Assembly (NCBI GenBank): GCA_945883825.1
Contig: CAMCYF010000021.1
Span: 1-41,041, forward strand
Origin: Chitinophaga pinensis
GTDB lineage: Bacteria; Bacteroidota; Bacteroidia; Flavobacteriales_D; Crocinitomicaceae
Length of the DNA stretch: 41,041 nt
Direction: 5' to 3'
Below the pieces are notes generated by a model that saw only the letters and a program-made list of their open reading frames with translations, was not told the origin of the DNA and made no database searches. The position numbers and the translations under genes are program-made. Below are positions 8,752 through 16,712 of this stretch, piece after piece. How positions within the stretch are numbered: position 1 is the first letter of the stretch; every line of letters starts with the position of its first letter.

Positions 8752-10068
8752 CTATTCAGAAATTAAATCGCCATACAAATCGTAATGATCAGCACTTTGA
8801 ATTAGCACCTTTGAAAAATCTCCTATGCGGACATAGGTTTTATCTTTTTTCACTAAAACTTCATTGTCAACTTCAGGTGAATCAAATTCTGTACGACCAA
8901 TAAAATAATCTCCTTCAGCACGATCAAACAAAACCTTAAAAGATTTATTTACTTTATGTTGGTTCAAATCATAACTAATTCCAGCTTGTAAATCCATTAT
9001 TAAATCTGCTCGTTTCTTTTTTAATTTCGGCGACACATTATCTTTAAACTCAAAAGCATGCGTATTTTCTTCGTGAGAATAGGTAAATATTCCAAGTCTA
9101 TCAAAGCGACTTCTCTCAACCCAATCGTACATTTCTTGAAAATCAGCATCTGTCTCTCCAGGATAACCAGCAATCAATGTCGTTCTTAATGCAATACCAG
9201 GGACTTTAGAGCGAATTGTTGCAATTAATTCTTCTGTCTTTTCTCTTGTTGTACCTCGGCGCATAGCTTGTAAAATTTTAGTAGAACCATGTTGCAAAGG
9301 CATATCCAAATACTTGCAGATATTACTTCTTTCATTCATTACATCCAAAACATCCATTGGAAAGCCAGTTGGAAAAGCATAATGCAAACGAATCCATTCA
9401 ATTCCTTCAACATCAGAAAGATGCTTCAATAATTCCGAAAGGGCGCGTTTTTTATAGATATCTAAACCATAGTAGGTTAAATCCTGAGCAATCAGCATTA
9501 ATTCTTTTACTCCCTTTGCGGCAAGACTTTTTGCTTGCAAGACCAGATCTTCAATTGGTGTAGACAAATGCTTACCTCGCATTATCGGAATTGCACAAAA
9601 AGAACAAGGGCGATCGCAACCTTCAGCAATTTTGAAATAAGCATAGTGATTTGGAGTTGTCAATAAACGTTCGCCAACTAATTCATGCTTGTAATCTGCT
9701 TTCAACGTTTTTAATAAACGAGGCAATTCTCTTGTTCCAAAAAATGCATCAACTTCAGGAATTTCTTTTTCTAAATCATCGCGATAGCGTTCTGAAAGAC
9801 AACCTGTAACATAGACCTTATCAACTAATCCATCCTTTTTTGCATCCGCATAACGAAGAATTGTATCAATCGACTCTTGCTTCGCATTATCTATAAATCC
9901 ACAGGTATTTATGATGACAATTTCTGCATCGTCTTCCTTTGACTCATGCTCTACATCAAAATTATTTGCTTTTAATTGAGCCATTAATACTTCGGAATCA
10001 AAAATATTTTTCGAACAGCCCAAAGTAACAACATTCACCTTATTTTTTTTTAGCGTTTTAGTTTTCAT
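8752..10068 (-). CDS. rimO: Ribosomal protein S12 methylthiotransferase RimO
   Basis: A radical-SAM enzyme that adds a methylthio group to an aspartate of ribosomal protein S12. It is 438 residues, normal for the family. The N-terminal UPF0004 domain has the auxiliary-cluster cysteines Cys18 (TLGCSKN), Cys56 (NTCGF) and Cys90 (VTGCL). The radical-SAM motif CDRPCSFC holds Cys151, Cys155 and Cys158. LDMPLQHGS (mid-protein) and a C-terminal TRAM domain complete the family. The TLGCSKNxxDSE signature separates RimO from MiaB. It converges on the DOMON gene and starts only 7 bases after a candidate -7 box. Confidence 0.96.
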   Translation of the reverse strand: MKTKTLKKNKVNVVTLGCSKNIFDSEVLMAQLKANNFDVEHESKEDDAEIVIINTCGFIDNAKQESIDTILRYADAKKDGLVDKVYVTGCLSERYRDDLEKEIPEVDAFFGTRELPRLLKTLKADYKHELVGERLLTTPNHYAYFKIAEGCDRPCSFCAIPIMRGKHLSTPIEDLVLQAKSLAAKGVKELMLIAQDLTYYGLDIYKKRALSELLKHLSDVEGIEWIRLHYAFPTGFPMDVLDVMNERSNICKYLDMPLQHGSTKILQAMRRGTTREKTEELIATIRSKVPGIALRTTLIAGYPGETDADFQEMYDWVERSRFDRLGIFTYSHEENTHAFEFKDNVSPKLKKKRADLIMDLQAGISYDLNQHKVNKSFKVLFDRAEGDYFIGRTEFDSPEVDNEVLVKKDKTYVRIGDFSKVLIQSADHYDLYGDLISE

Positions 10069-10075
10069 GTGAGCA

Positions 10076-10083
10076 CAAAAATA
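10076..10083 (-). promoter_or_regulatory. -7 promoter box directly before rimO
   Basis: TATTTTTG on the minus strand matches TAnnTTTG. Only 7 bases separate it from the ATG at 10068, so transcription from it would give an mRNA with almost no leader. Confidence 0.4.
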
Positions 10084-10187
10084 TCATTGTTTCGTCAAAG
10101 AGTTAAATTATTCATCAAATAAATTTATTTAAACGGGCGAAATTTGAATAGTTAGTATTTTATTAATCATAAAAGCAAAATAGAATG

Positions 10188-10195
10188 TATTTTTG
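10188..10195 (+). promoter_or_regulatory. -7 promoter box for the lipoprotein gene
   Basis: TATTTTTG matches TAnnTTTG and sits 25 bases before the lipoprotein start. No clear TTG box lies 19-20 bases upstream. Confidence 0.35.
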
Positions 10196-10220
10196 AATCA
10201 ATTTAAATAAATCTTTTTCA

Positions 10221-10700
10221 ATGAGATATTCTGTTCTATTTTTTTTACTTGCAATTATTTTTTCATGCAAAACTCAAAAGAATAATAAACACTGCTTTTT
10301 AAAAAAGAAAAAAACGGAACAAACGGAAAATACTTTGAAAGCCAAGATTATTGATTCATCGTCAGATACCACAAAAAAAGAAAGTGTCTCTGACGATTTT
10401 AAAATTTTAGATGTTAAAATTATTGGTAATTATCTACACCTAAATATTTCTTACTCTGGAGGATGTGAAAAGCACAGTTTCAAAATTATTGGTGATTTAC
10501 TACTATCTAAATCATTACCTCCAATAAGATCTGTTAAACTTATTCACTATGGAAATAATGACGCTTGTAAAAAGTTAATAATCGAAAATCTTGTAATTGA
10601 CATCAGTGATTTAGCGTATAAAAAAGAAGATGGAAGTGAAATATACTTATCAATAAATGGGTGGACTGAAAAAATTCATTACGTTTTTAAAAAAAAATAA
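10221..10700 (+). CDS. Putative lipoprotein of unknown function
   Basis: A 159-residue protein with a lipoprotein signal: a hydrophobic stretch (VLFFLLAIIFSC) ending in a lipobox-like FSC at Cys16. The mature part starts with a very Lys/Asn/Gln-rich linker to about residue 50, then a compact region with SGGCEKHSF and NDACKKL, whose two cysteines could form a disulphide, and ends in a beta-rich stretch. I do not recognise a named family. It is followed after 21 bases by a small orphan gene on the same strand, so the two may be co-transcribed. Confidence 0.65.
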   Translation: MRYSVLFFLLAIIFSCKTQKNNKHCFLKKKKTEQTENTLKAKIIDSSSDTTKKESVSDDFKILDVKIIGNYLHLNISYSGGCEKHSFKIIGDLLLSKSLPPIRSVKLIHYGNNDACKKLIIENLVIDISDLAYKKEDGSEIYLSINGWTEKIHYVFKKK

Positions 10701-10721
10701 CGAATAACGAAAAAATTATTT

Positions 10722-11087
10722 ATGACAATAAATGAGTTGCTTAATGCTTTTAAAGATATTGATTTTCAAGCAAATAGAATGTTAAAGACTAAAACTATTG
10801 ACTTAAATTACCTACAGCAATTTGACTTGAGGACAGAGGAAATACGCTTGCAAATTTTACAAATGGATTTGTCTGAAGATATAAATGATACGTTTAAAAA
10901 AATTGAGAGAATAGAACTTGAACATCTGCCAAACTTTACTTTAATTGACAAAACAGCAAATTTATTGACATTTGGACTTACAAAAAAAAGGAAAATAAAA
11001 AAGAAAACAGATTCCTATTACCGTTTCGAAATCTTATCAAGAAAAATTTCTTTTCAACATGTAGAGACACATCTAAAAGAAAATTAA
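10722..11087 (+). CDS. Small hypothetical protein, helical
   Basis: A 121-residue protein not recognised. It has no signal peptide or membrane segment and is predicted to be mostly helical, with a coiled-coil-like charged stretch around residues 30-75. A strongly basic patch (LTKKRKIKKKTD) near residues 87-98 could bind nucleic acid or acidic lipid, but that is a guess. Starts 21 bases after the lipoprotein stop codon. Coding status is supported by the uninterrupted frame and tight spacing only. Confidence 0.5.
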   Translation: MTINELLNAFKDIDFQANRMLKTKTIDLNYLQQFDLRTEEIRLQILQMDLSEDINDTFKKIERIELEHLPNFTLIDKTANLLTFGLTKKRKIKKKTDSYYRFEILSRKISFQHVETHLKEN

Positions 11088-11141
11088 ATTGTTTTTTAAT
11101 TACTTTTAACTTTTAGGAAAATATAGTTTTCAAAGAACCCA

Positions 11142-12140
11142 ATGAATAAAGTTGTTTTTTTTATATTTATTTCTCTATTTTTTGTTTCAGGCACTGATTC
11201 AATTATAAATAAATTTGAAAAAAAATGGGGTTTTTTTGGGCATAAGCGCATAAATCGCATTGCTGTTTTCACCTTACCCCCAGAAATGTTTGGGTTTTAC
11301 AAAGAGCACATTGAATTTTTAACTGAACATGCTGTTGACCCTGATAAACGCCGATATGCTGTTGAAGGAGAAGCACAATGTCATTACATTGATCTTGATC
11401 ATTATTACAAATCAGGAGAAAATCCTTTCATTAATGTTCCAAGAAAATGGAAAGATGCTGTTGAGAAATATTCAGAAGACACCTTACAAGCATACGGCAT
11501 AGTTCCTTGGCATATTCAAATAATGAAAAATAAATTACAGTATGCTTTTGAAAATAAAAATGTTGATCTAATTTTAAAATACTCTGCTGACATTGGACAC
11601 TACATTGCTGATGCTCATGTTCCTCTTCATACTACAGAAAATTATAATGGACAAATTACTGGTCAACGTGGAATTCATGGATTATGGGAAAGCCGCTTAG
11701 TAGAGATAAATGCAGAGAATTACGATTATTTTGTGGGTAAAGGTGTCTATATTCCAAGACTTCTTGATTTCACTTGGAATGCAATTGAAGCTTCCCACAA
11801 TGCTTTAGATTCTGTTTTACGTATTGAAAAAGAACTAAGTATCGAGTTTCCATCTGACCAAAAATACAGTTTTGAACAAAGAGGAAATTCAACAGTTTCA
11901 GTTTATTCAAAAGAATTTTGTGCCTTATACCATCAACGGCTAAATGGAATGGTAGAGCGAAGAATGAGAGCTGCAATCTGTGCAATTGGCTCTGTTTGGT
12001 TAACGGCATGGGTTGATGCAGGGCAACCTGATTTATCAAAGCTTCAAGAAAAAAAGCCATCACCTGAATTATTAAAAGAATTTAAAGAATTAGATGCACA
12101 TTTTCACAATGAAAAACACAAGGGCAGAATTTGCGATTAA
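11142..12140 (+). CDS. Zinc-dependent phospholipase C / S1-P1 nuclease-like exported protein
   Basis: A 332-residue protein with an N-terminal hydrophobic export segment (residues 2-17). The residue pattern fits the trinuclear-zinc fold shared by bacterial phospholipase C and S1/P1 nucleases: Trp29 and His34 (WGFFGHKRIN), Asp66, His81 (QCHYIDLDH), the HxxxD pair His153/Asp157 with His163 (GHYIADAHVPLH), and His179/Glu183 (GIHGLWE). Bacteroidota carry many such proteins of about this length, annotated as zinc-dependent phospholipase C family. Whether it cuts lipid or nucleic acid cannot be decided from sequence. In the classical enzymes the ligand Trp is the mature N-terminus; here that would need cleavage just before residue 29. 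Confidence 0.8.
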   Translation: MNKVVFFIFISLFFVSGTDSIINKFEKKWGFFGHKRINRIAVFTLPPEMFGFYKEHIEFLTEHAVDPDKRRYAVEGEAQCHYIDLDHYYKSGENPFINVPRKWKDAVEKYSEDTLQAYGIVPWHIQIMKNKLQYAFENKNVDLILKYSADIGHYIADAHVPLHTTENYNGQITGQRGIHGLWESRLVEINAENYDYFVGKGVYIPRLLDFTWNAIEASHNALDSVLRIEKELSIEFPSDQKYSFEQRGNSTVSVYSKEFCALYHQRLNGMVERRMRAAICAIGSVWLTAWVDAGQPDLSKLQEKKPSPELLKEFKELDAHFHNEKHKGRICD

Positions 12141-12216
12141 ACATTTTTAAATTCTTTTAAAAATCTAGTTATGTTTATTTATTTTAATTTAAGATATTTG
12201 CAATCAAAATAAATTT

Positions 12217-12852
12217 ATGAGATTACTTTTTTCATTTCTAATAGGACTAGTTTTTGCCAATTTATATGCTCAAGATACTAAATCTCAAGCCATTTTAGAT
12301 AAGTTATCATTAAAAATAAATAATTACAAGACTTTCTATGTTGAATTTACAGCACTTATAAAAAATACTTCAACTGGACAAAATGATAATACTATCGGAA
12401 AAGGTTGGGTAAAAGGTGATAAATACTTTGCAACTTATGGAGATAATTCTGTAATTTCTAATGGCCTTAAAACATGGAATATTGCAAAAGATGATAAATC
12501 AGTTTACGAATCAGACAGTGATAATTCAGAAGAAAGTTTAAATCCTAAAAAAATAATGACACTTTGGGAAACCGGTTTCAAAAATAAATATGAAAAAGAA
12601 TCTAAATTAAATGCTGAAATAGTTCATATTATAAATCTTTATCCAAAAGATGTTGCAAAATCTGATTATCATACTATTGTTTTATATATTTCTAAAACAA
12701 AAAATGATTTGAAAAAAGCAATAATGAAGCTTAAAGATGGAACAATAATGACTTATACTGTTCTAAAATTAACTCCAAATCTTGTTATCGACGATGCAAA
12801 ATTCATCTTTGATAAAAAGAAATTTATAGATTATGCAATTATAAAGGATTAG
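12217..12852 (+). CDS. LolA-like outer-membrane lipoprotein carrier
   Basis: A 211-residue protein with a signal peptide (ending ANLYAQ at residue 19) and a LolA-type pattern: ILDKLSLKINNYKTFYVEF at the start, a GKGWVKGDKYF strand pair, GLKTWNIAKDDKSVYE, and the NPKKIMTLWETGF segment. LolA chaperones lipoproteins through the periplasm; Bacteroidota carry several such paralogues. Its TAG stop overlaps the smpB stop on the other strand. I call it LolA-like rather than lolA because paralogues cannot be separated by eye. Confidence 0.8.
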   Translation: MRLLFSFLIGLVFANLYAQDTKSQAILDKLSLKINNYKTFYVEFTALIKNTSTGQNDNTIGKGWVKGDKYFATYGDNSVISNGLKTWNIAKDDKSVYESDSDNSEESLNPKKIMTLWETGFKNKYEKESKLNAEIVHIINLYPKDVAKSDYHTIVLYISKTKNDLKKAIMKLKDGTIMTYTVLKLTPNLVIDDAKFIFDKKKFIDYAIIKD

Positions 12853-13301
12853 CGTTTCATTGCGCGATCCATTTCGCGTAAATCATCTTTTTCTTTTAAA
12901 TCTTGTCTTTTATCGTGATTTTTCTTACCTGTTGCACAGGCAATCTCAGCTTTCACCCAACCCTTTTCTGATAAAAACAACCTCAAAGGAATTAAGGTAT
13001 TTCCTTTTGTCTTTAAAAATTTTTCAATCTGAATTATCTCTTTATGATTCAATAGAAGTTTTCTGTCAGAACGTGGTTTGTGATTGTAGATAGAGCCATT
13101 TTCATATTCAGAAATGTGCATATTGCGAATCCAAACTTGTCTGCTTTCACAAATACAATAAGCTTCCATAACACTTGCTTTGCCTGCTCGAATACTTTTT
13201 ATCTCAGTGCCACTTAATTGCATACCTGCAGTGTACACGTCCTCCAAATGATACTCGAAGCGTGCCTTTTTATTACGGATATTTAATTCTTTTTGAGACA
13301 T
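12849..13301 (-). CDS. smpB: SsrA-binding protein SmpB
   Basis: The tmRNA partner in trans-translation, rescuing stalled ribosomes. With the ATG at 13301 (rather than a TTG nine bases further out) it is 150 residues, the family norm. Family segments: IRNKKARFEYHLEDVY, AGMQLSGTEIKSIR, NMHISEYENGS, RKLLLNHKEI, LIPLRLF, and the basic C-terminal tail KKNHDKRQDLKEKD that probes the empty mRNA channel. It converges on the LolA-like gene, sharing overlapping stop codons. Confidence 0.96.
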   Translation of the reverse strand: MSQKELNIRNKKARFEYHLEDVYTAGMQLSGTEIKSIRAGKASVMEAYCICESRQVWIRNMHISEYENGSIYNHKPRSDRKLLLNHKEIIQIEKFLKTKGNTLIPLRLFLSEKGWVKAEIACATGKKNHDKRQDLKEKDDLREMDRAMKR

Positions 13302-13369
13302 TTGAAACAAAGTTAGTATTTTAAGATGCGATATTTTAAAGAATGATGGAGAAACATTTAATTAATTGG

Positions 13370-13377
13370 TATTTTTG
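13370..13377 (+). promoter_or_regulatory. -7 promoter box immediately before recR
   Basis: TATTTTTG matches TAnnTTTG and ends 3 bases before the GTG start of recR. If used, transcription would begin about at the start codon, giving a leaderless mRNA. Confidence 0.35.
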
Positions 13378-13380
13378 ACC

Positions 13381-13992
13381 GTGAAAATACCTTCAAAATT
13401 TCTTGAAAATGCAGTAGACCAATTAGGGTCTTTACCCGGAATTGGAAAAAGAACAGCCTTGCGTTTGACATTGCACTTACTTAAAAAAAATGAAATAGAA
13501 GTAATGGATTTCACACAAGCAATAATTGATTTAAAAAATAAACTATTTTCATGTTCAAGTTGCGGAAATATTGCTGATGAACCTATTTGCTCGATTTGCA
13601 TAAATCCAAACCGTGACCATCAAACAATTTGTATAGTTGAAGATATACGAGATGTAATGGCAATTGAGTCCACATCAGCCTATAAAGGAATCTACCATGT
13701 TCTTGATGGCTTAATATCTCCTCTAGATGGTGTTGGACCGCAAGATTTAAATATCCAATCATTGATTGATAAAATTGCTCGTGAAAAAATCACAGAGATT
13801 ATTTTTGCGCTGAGTCCTACCATGGAAGGTGACACAACAAATTTTTATCTTTTTAAAAAACTTCAACCCTATTCTCCCTATATTACGACTTTATCTAGAG
13901 GTGTTGCTGTTGGTTCAGAATTACAATATACTGATGAATTAACATTGGGAAAATCCTTACTTCAAAGGCAAGTATTCAAAATAAACAACTGA
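13381..13992 (+). CDS. recR: Recombination mediator RecR
   Basis: RecR works with RecO/RecF to load RecA on single-stranded gaps. With the GTG start at 13381 (MKIPSKFLENAV...) the protein is 203 residues, normal for the family; a TTG 15 bases upstream would add five residues that are not typical. Seen: the helix-hairpin-helix segment LPGIGKRTALRL, a four-cysteine zinc finger (CSSC...CSIC), and a Toprim domain (ICIVEDIRDVMAIE, then YHVLDGLISPLDGVGP). It is divergent from smpB and converges with the methyltransferase-like gene. Confidence 0.95.
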   Translation: MKIPSKFLENAVDQLGSLPGIGKRTALRLTLHLLKKNEIEVMDFTQAIIDLKNKLFSCSSCGNIADEPICSICINPNRDHQTICIVEDIRDVMAIESTSAYKGIYHVLDGLISPLDGVGPQDLNIQSLIDKIAREKITEIIFALSPTMEGDTTNFYLFKKLQPYSPYITTLSRGVAVGSELQYTDELTLGKSLLQRQVFKINN

Positions 13993-14009
13993 TATTTATT
14001 CAATATCAA

Positions 14010-14753
14010 TTAGTCCATTTGCTCAAAAACAGCCGTAAACTTTTTTAGGAGTTTACAACTCACACCAAAAACAACTATTATTACTACAAATACTGCATCT
14101 GAAGAACAAAAAGAAAAATGACCAAGTAAAACTATACGTTTCAAAATAAGAATAAATAGAAACGACGTTGCACTTGAAATAATTCCAGGATATTCATTTT
14201 TTATAACTACACGCCATGAAAAAGGAAAATCATTTGGCTTATAATTTTTTATTGATGGAAAAAAAGAGGGTGTTTTTGAGGCCCACACTGTAAACTCTCC
14301 TCCAAATTTTGCCTCTAAAAAAACCTCCTCGGCAAACATAATACGCTCATAATATATCCAAAATAATAAACTTAATATAATTACAAACCAAAAATTGGAT
14401 AAAAAAATTGCCAAGCCAAGCCAAATAAGATAATTTCCAAAATAAAGTGGATGCCTTAAAAGAGAATACCATCCGGTTTTAGTAAGAACTTTTGCTACTT
14501 GATGACTTCTATTTCGCCCAGACGTTTGAATTGATCTTCTGCCAATAGTTCTAGCTCTTATAAAATGACCAAGAGAAATAAAAAAAAGGGAAACAAATAA
14601 AAAGATTTCATCTAATCCTTTAAATGAAGAATATGTATGATAAGGAGTGAAAAATGCAACAGGTATAGACAATAAAAACACAATCAAAGGAATATGTCCA
14701 CGGTATTTAAATAAAAAATTTCCGGAAGCTTCAAGTGATTTTTTTATTGACAT
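14010..14753 (-). CDS. ICMT/PEMT-like membrane methyltransferase family protein
   Basis: A multi-membrane protein, 247 residues from the ATG at 14753; a TTG at 14777 is possible but adds an atypical N-terminus. The middle carries the family signature: LTKTGWYSLLRHPLYFGNYLIWLG followed by a membrane hairpin and YYERIMFAEEVFLEAKFG, the SAM-binding region of isoprenylcysteine carboxyl methyltransferase-like and phospholipid methyltransferase proteins. The substrate is unknown. About six hydrophobic segments are visible. It converges with recR and is divergent from the START-like gene. Confidence 0.7.
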   Translation of the reverse strand: MSIKKSLEASGNFLFKYRGHIPLIVFLLSIPVAFFTPYHTYSSFKGLDEIFLFVSLFFISLGHFIRARTIGRRSIQTSGRNRSHQVAKVLTKTGWYSLLRHPLYFGNYLIWLGLAIFLSNFWFVIILSLLFWIYYERIMFAEEVFLEAKFGGEFTVWASKTPSFFPSIKNYKPNDFPFSWRVVIKNEYPGIISSATSFLFILILKRIVLLGHFSFCSSDAVFVVIIVVFGVSCKLLKKFTAVFEQMD

Positions 14754-14819
14754 TCGGAAATAAAGATTATATTGCAAGTAATAATTTAAGCAAAATTAAA
14801 ACTATTTAGCTATCTCACC

Positions 14820-15203
14820 ATGAAAGAAAAATTTGAATTGGAGTTTCTTTTTAAAACATCACCACGTGTTCTAGAAAATATGATCAGTACTCCTGGAGGT
14901 TTAGCTGAATGGTTTGCAGATGATGTTAATCATGAAGGGGATTTATATTCTTTTGAATGGGATGGTAATATCGAACAAGCAAATTTACTTTTTAACAAAA
15001 ATAATTCTAAAGTTCGCTTTAAATGGGTTGATGATGATGACGGTGACTTGGAGACTTACTTCGAAATTAGTTCAACTGTAGACCCAATGACAGCATCTGT
15101 TTCACTTCAGATAATAGATTTTGCCTATACAGAGGATAAAGAAAGTGCTATTCTTCTTTGGAACCAACAAGTTGGAGATTTAAAACGAATTTTAGGTGCC
15201 TAA
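14820..15203 (+). CDS. START-like (SRPBCC/AHSA1) domain protein
   Basis: A 127-residue cytoplasmic protein. The layout matches small START-like proteins of Bacteroidota: FLFKTSPRVLENMISTPGGLAEWFADDV at the N-terminus (helix and the W-F pair typical of AHSA1 relatives), a five-strand core with the acidic VDDDDGDLETYF, and the final helix LWNQQVGDLKRILGA. Such folds bind hydrophobic ligands or partner proteins. The gene lies 60 bases before an LptF/G-type permease on the same strand. No catalytic role can be assigned. Confidence 0.75.
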   Translation: MKEKFELEFLFKTSPRVLENMISTPGGLAEWFADDVNHEGDLYSFEWDGNIEQANLLFNKNNSKVRFKWVDDDDGDLETYFEISSTVDPMTASVSLQIIDFAYTEDKESAILLWNQQVGDLKRILGA

Positions 15204-15240
15204 TTGTTGTAAACAAGATTTCTAATAGATGTTAAATACC

Positions 15241-15248
15241 TATATTTG
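15241..15248 (+). promoter_or_regulatory. -7 promoter box before the LptF/LptG-type gene
   Basis: TATATTTG matches TAnnTTTG and lies 15 bases before the TTG start codon. No TTG box at the usual spacing. Confidence 0.4.
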
Positions 15249-15263
15249 TTATAAAATAAAGGA

Positions 15264-16712
15264 TTGAAAAGGCTTTATACTTTTAGTATTCGTTCTTTTA
15301 TAGGACCATTTATTATTACATTGATTATTTCAATGTTTATACTTATCCTTCAATTTTTCTGGTTATATATTGATGATTTAATGGGGAAAGGACTTGGTGT
15401 TTTCATCATCTTGGAGCTACTCTTTTATGTCTCTGCCAGTCTAATACCTCTTGCCTTACCTCTTGCGATTTTACTTTCTTCTCTTATGACTTTTGGAAAT
15501 CTATCTGAAAACAATGAATTAACCGCTCTTAAATCTAGTGGACTTTCTTTATATCGTATTATTCGCCCATTATTTGTTCTTGTTTTACTAATTTCTTTTG
15601 GAACATTTTATTTTGCAAATTATATAATACCCGTTGCAAACTTAAAATGGCACTCGTTAATTTACGATATACAAAATACAAAAATTGCGACCTTATTAAC
15701 TCCAGGAGTTTACACAAAAGAATTTGATGGTTTTGCTATTAAAGTCAAAAAAGAAAAAAATGGTGTCTACTATGACATGACGATTCATGATCATACTCAA
15801 ACTACTCAATTAAGAACTGTAAAAGCAAAAGAGGCAAGAGTTTATAAATCTTTAAATAGTCAGTATTTATTTTTTAAATTAAATGATGGCAATATTTATG
15901 AGGAATTAGATATTCAAAATCCAAGTTTCTTAGCAAATGGTCAGGTTAATGGTAATTTAGATATTGGCAAACCAGATCGTATTGCTACTTTTCAAAGTGG
16001 CACTTATAAAATAAATCTCACAGGATATAGCTTAAATCGATCCAATGAGGATGTTTTTACTGACAAACACGAAATGATGAATGTATTTCAGATTAGCAAA
16101 GCAATGGATTCCATTTCCTTAAAAAAGAAAACCACAGAGGAATTGTTTACTGAAGGATTATTTACAGATCATATTTTATTTAACAAGCCCACAATAATTG
16201 ATTCACTTTCGGGAATTATTCAAAAAAATGAATGTCCAGCTCAAAATTGGGACAAAATACCGAAAACAGAAAAATCAAAAATAATTCAGCAAACTATAAG
16301 TCAACTTAGAAATAGTAATACACGCATTGAAAATCAACTCTCACATATAAAAATATTGGATAAAGAAGCGGCACAATACTGGATTGAATTCCATAGAAAA
16401 TTTGCATTAACTTATGCCATTATTATCTTATTTTTTGTCGGTGCGCCACTTGGAGCTATAATAAAAAAAGGGGGATTTGGAGCGCCAGTTGTAATTGCAG
16501 CTATCATTTTTATGATCTATTTTGTACTTATGAGCATTGGAAATAATTTAGCAAATAGCCATGTAGTTTCTCCATTCCTGGGGATGTGGATGGCGGGAAT
16601 CTTCTTCACGCCAATTGCATTCATCATTACACGGGCAGCAGCAAATGATTCACAAATATTTAGTTTGGAAGCATGGCAGAACAGATTTATTAAATTAATT
16701 CAAAAGAAATGA
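15264..16712 (+). CDS. LptF/LptG (YjgP/YjgQ) family permease
   Basis: A 482-residue inner-membrane protein of the LPS transport ABC system LptBFGC, which extracts lipopolysaccharide from the inner membrane. It has three N-terminal membrane segments (about 13-33, 50-73, 98-118), a periplasmic beta-jellyroll-like middle, and three C-terminal segments, with the conserved FFVGAPLGAIIKKGGFG turn near residue 395. The start is TTG: an in-frame stop lies four codons upstream and no nearby ATG fits. An AAAGGA sequence sits just before it. It overlaps the next gene by ATGA. Bacteroidota often have two such permeases; F versus G is not decided. Confidence 0.88.
   Translation: MKRLYTFSIRSFIGPFIITLIISMFILILQFFWLYIDDLMGKGLGVFIILELLFYVSASLIPLALPLAILLSSLMTFGNLSENNELTALKSSGLSLYRIIRPLFVLVLLISFGTFYFANYIIPVANLKWHSLIYDIQNTKIATLLTPGVYTKEFDGFAIKVKKEKNGVYYDMTIHDHTQTTQLRTVKAKEARVYKSLNSQYLFFKLNDGNIYEELDIQNPSFLANGQVNGNLDIGKPDRIATFQSGTYKINLTGYSLNRSNEDVFTDKHEMMNVFQISKAMDSISLKKKTTEELFTEGLFTDHILFNKPTIIDSLSGIIQKNECPAQNWDKIPKTEKSKIIQQTISQLRNSNTRIENQLSHIKILDKEAAQYWIEFHRKFALTYAIIILFFVGAPLGAIIKKGGFGAPVVIAAIIFMIYFVLMSIGNNLANSHVVSPFLGMWMAGIFFTPIAFIITRAAANDSQIFSLEAWQNRFIKLIQKK

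Noticed and set aside
12143..12164. Nine-bp AT-only inverted repeat (ATTTTTAAA/TTTAAAAAT) between the phospholipase-like and LolA-like genes
   Set aside because: No G:C pairs and no T tract; expected by chance in such AT-rich spacers.
13990..14008. 7-bp inverted repeat TGATATT/AATATCA between the convergent recR and methyltransferase-like genes
   Set aside because: AT-rich, no T tract on either side; could be a weak bidirectional terminator but is not supported.
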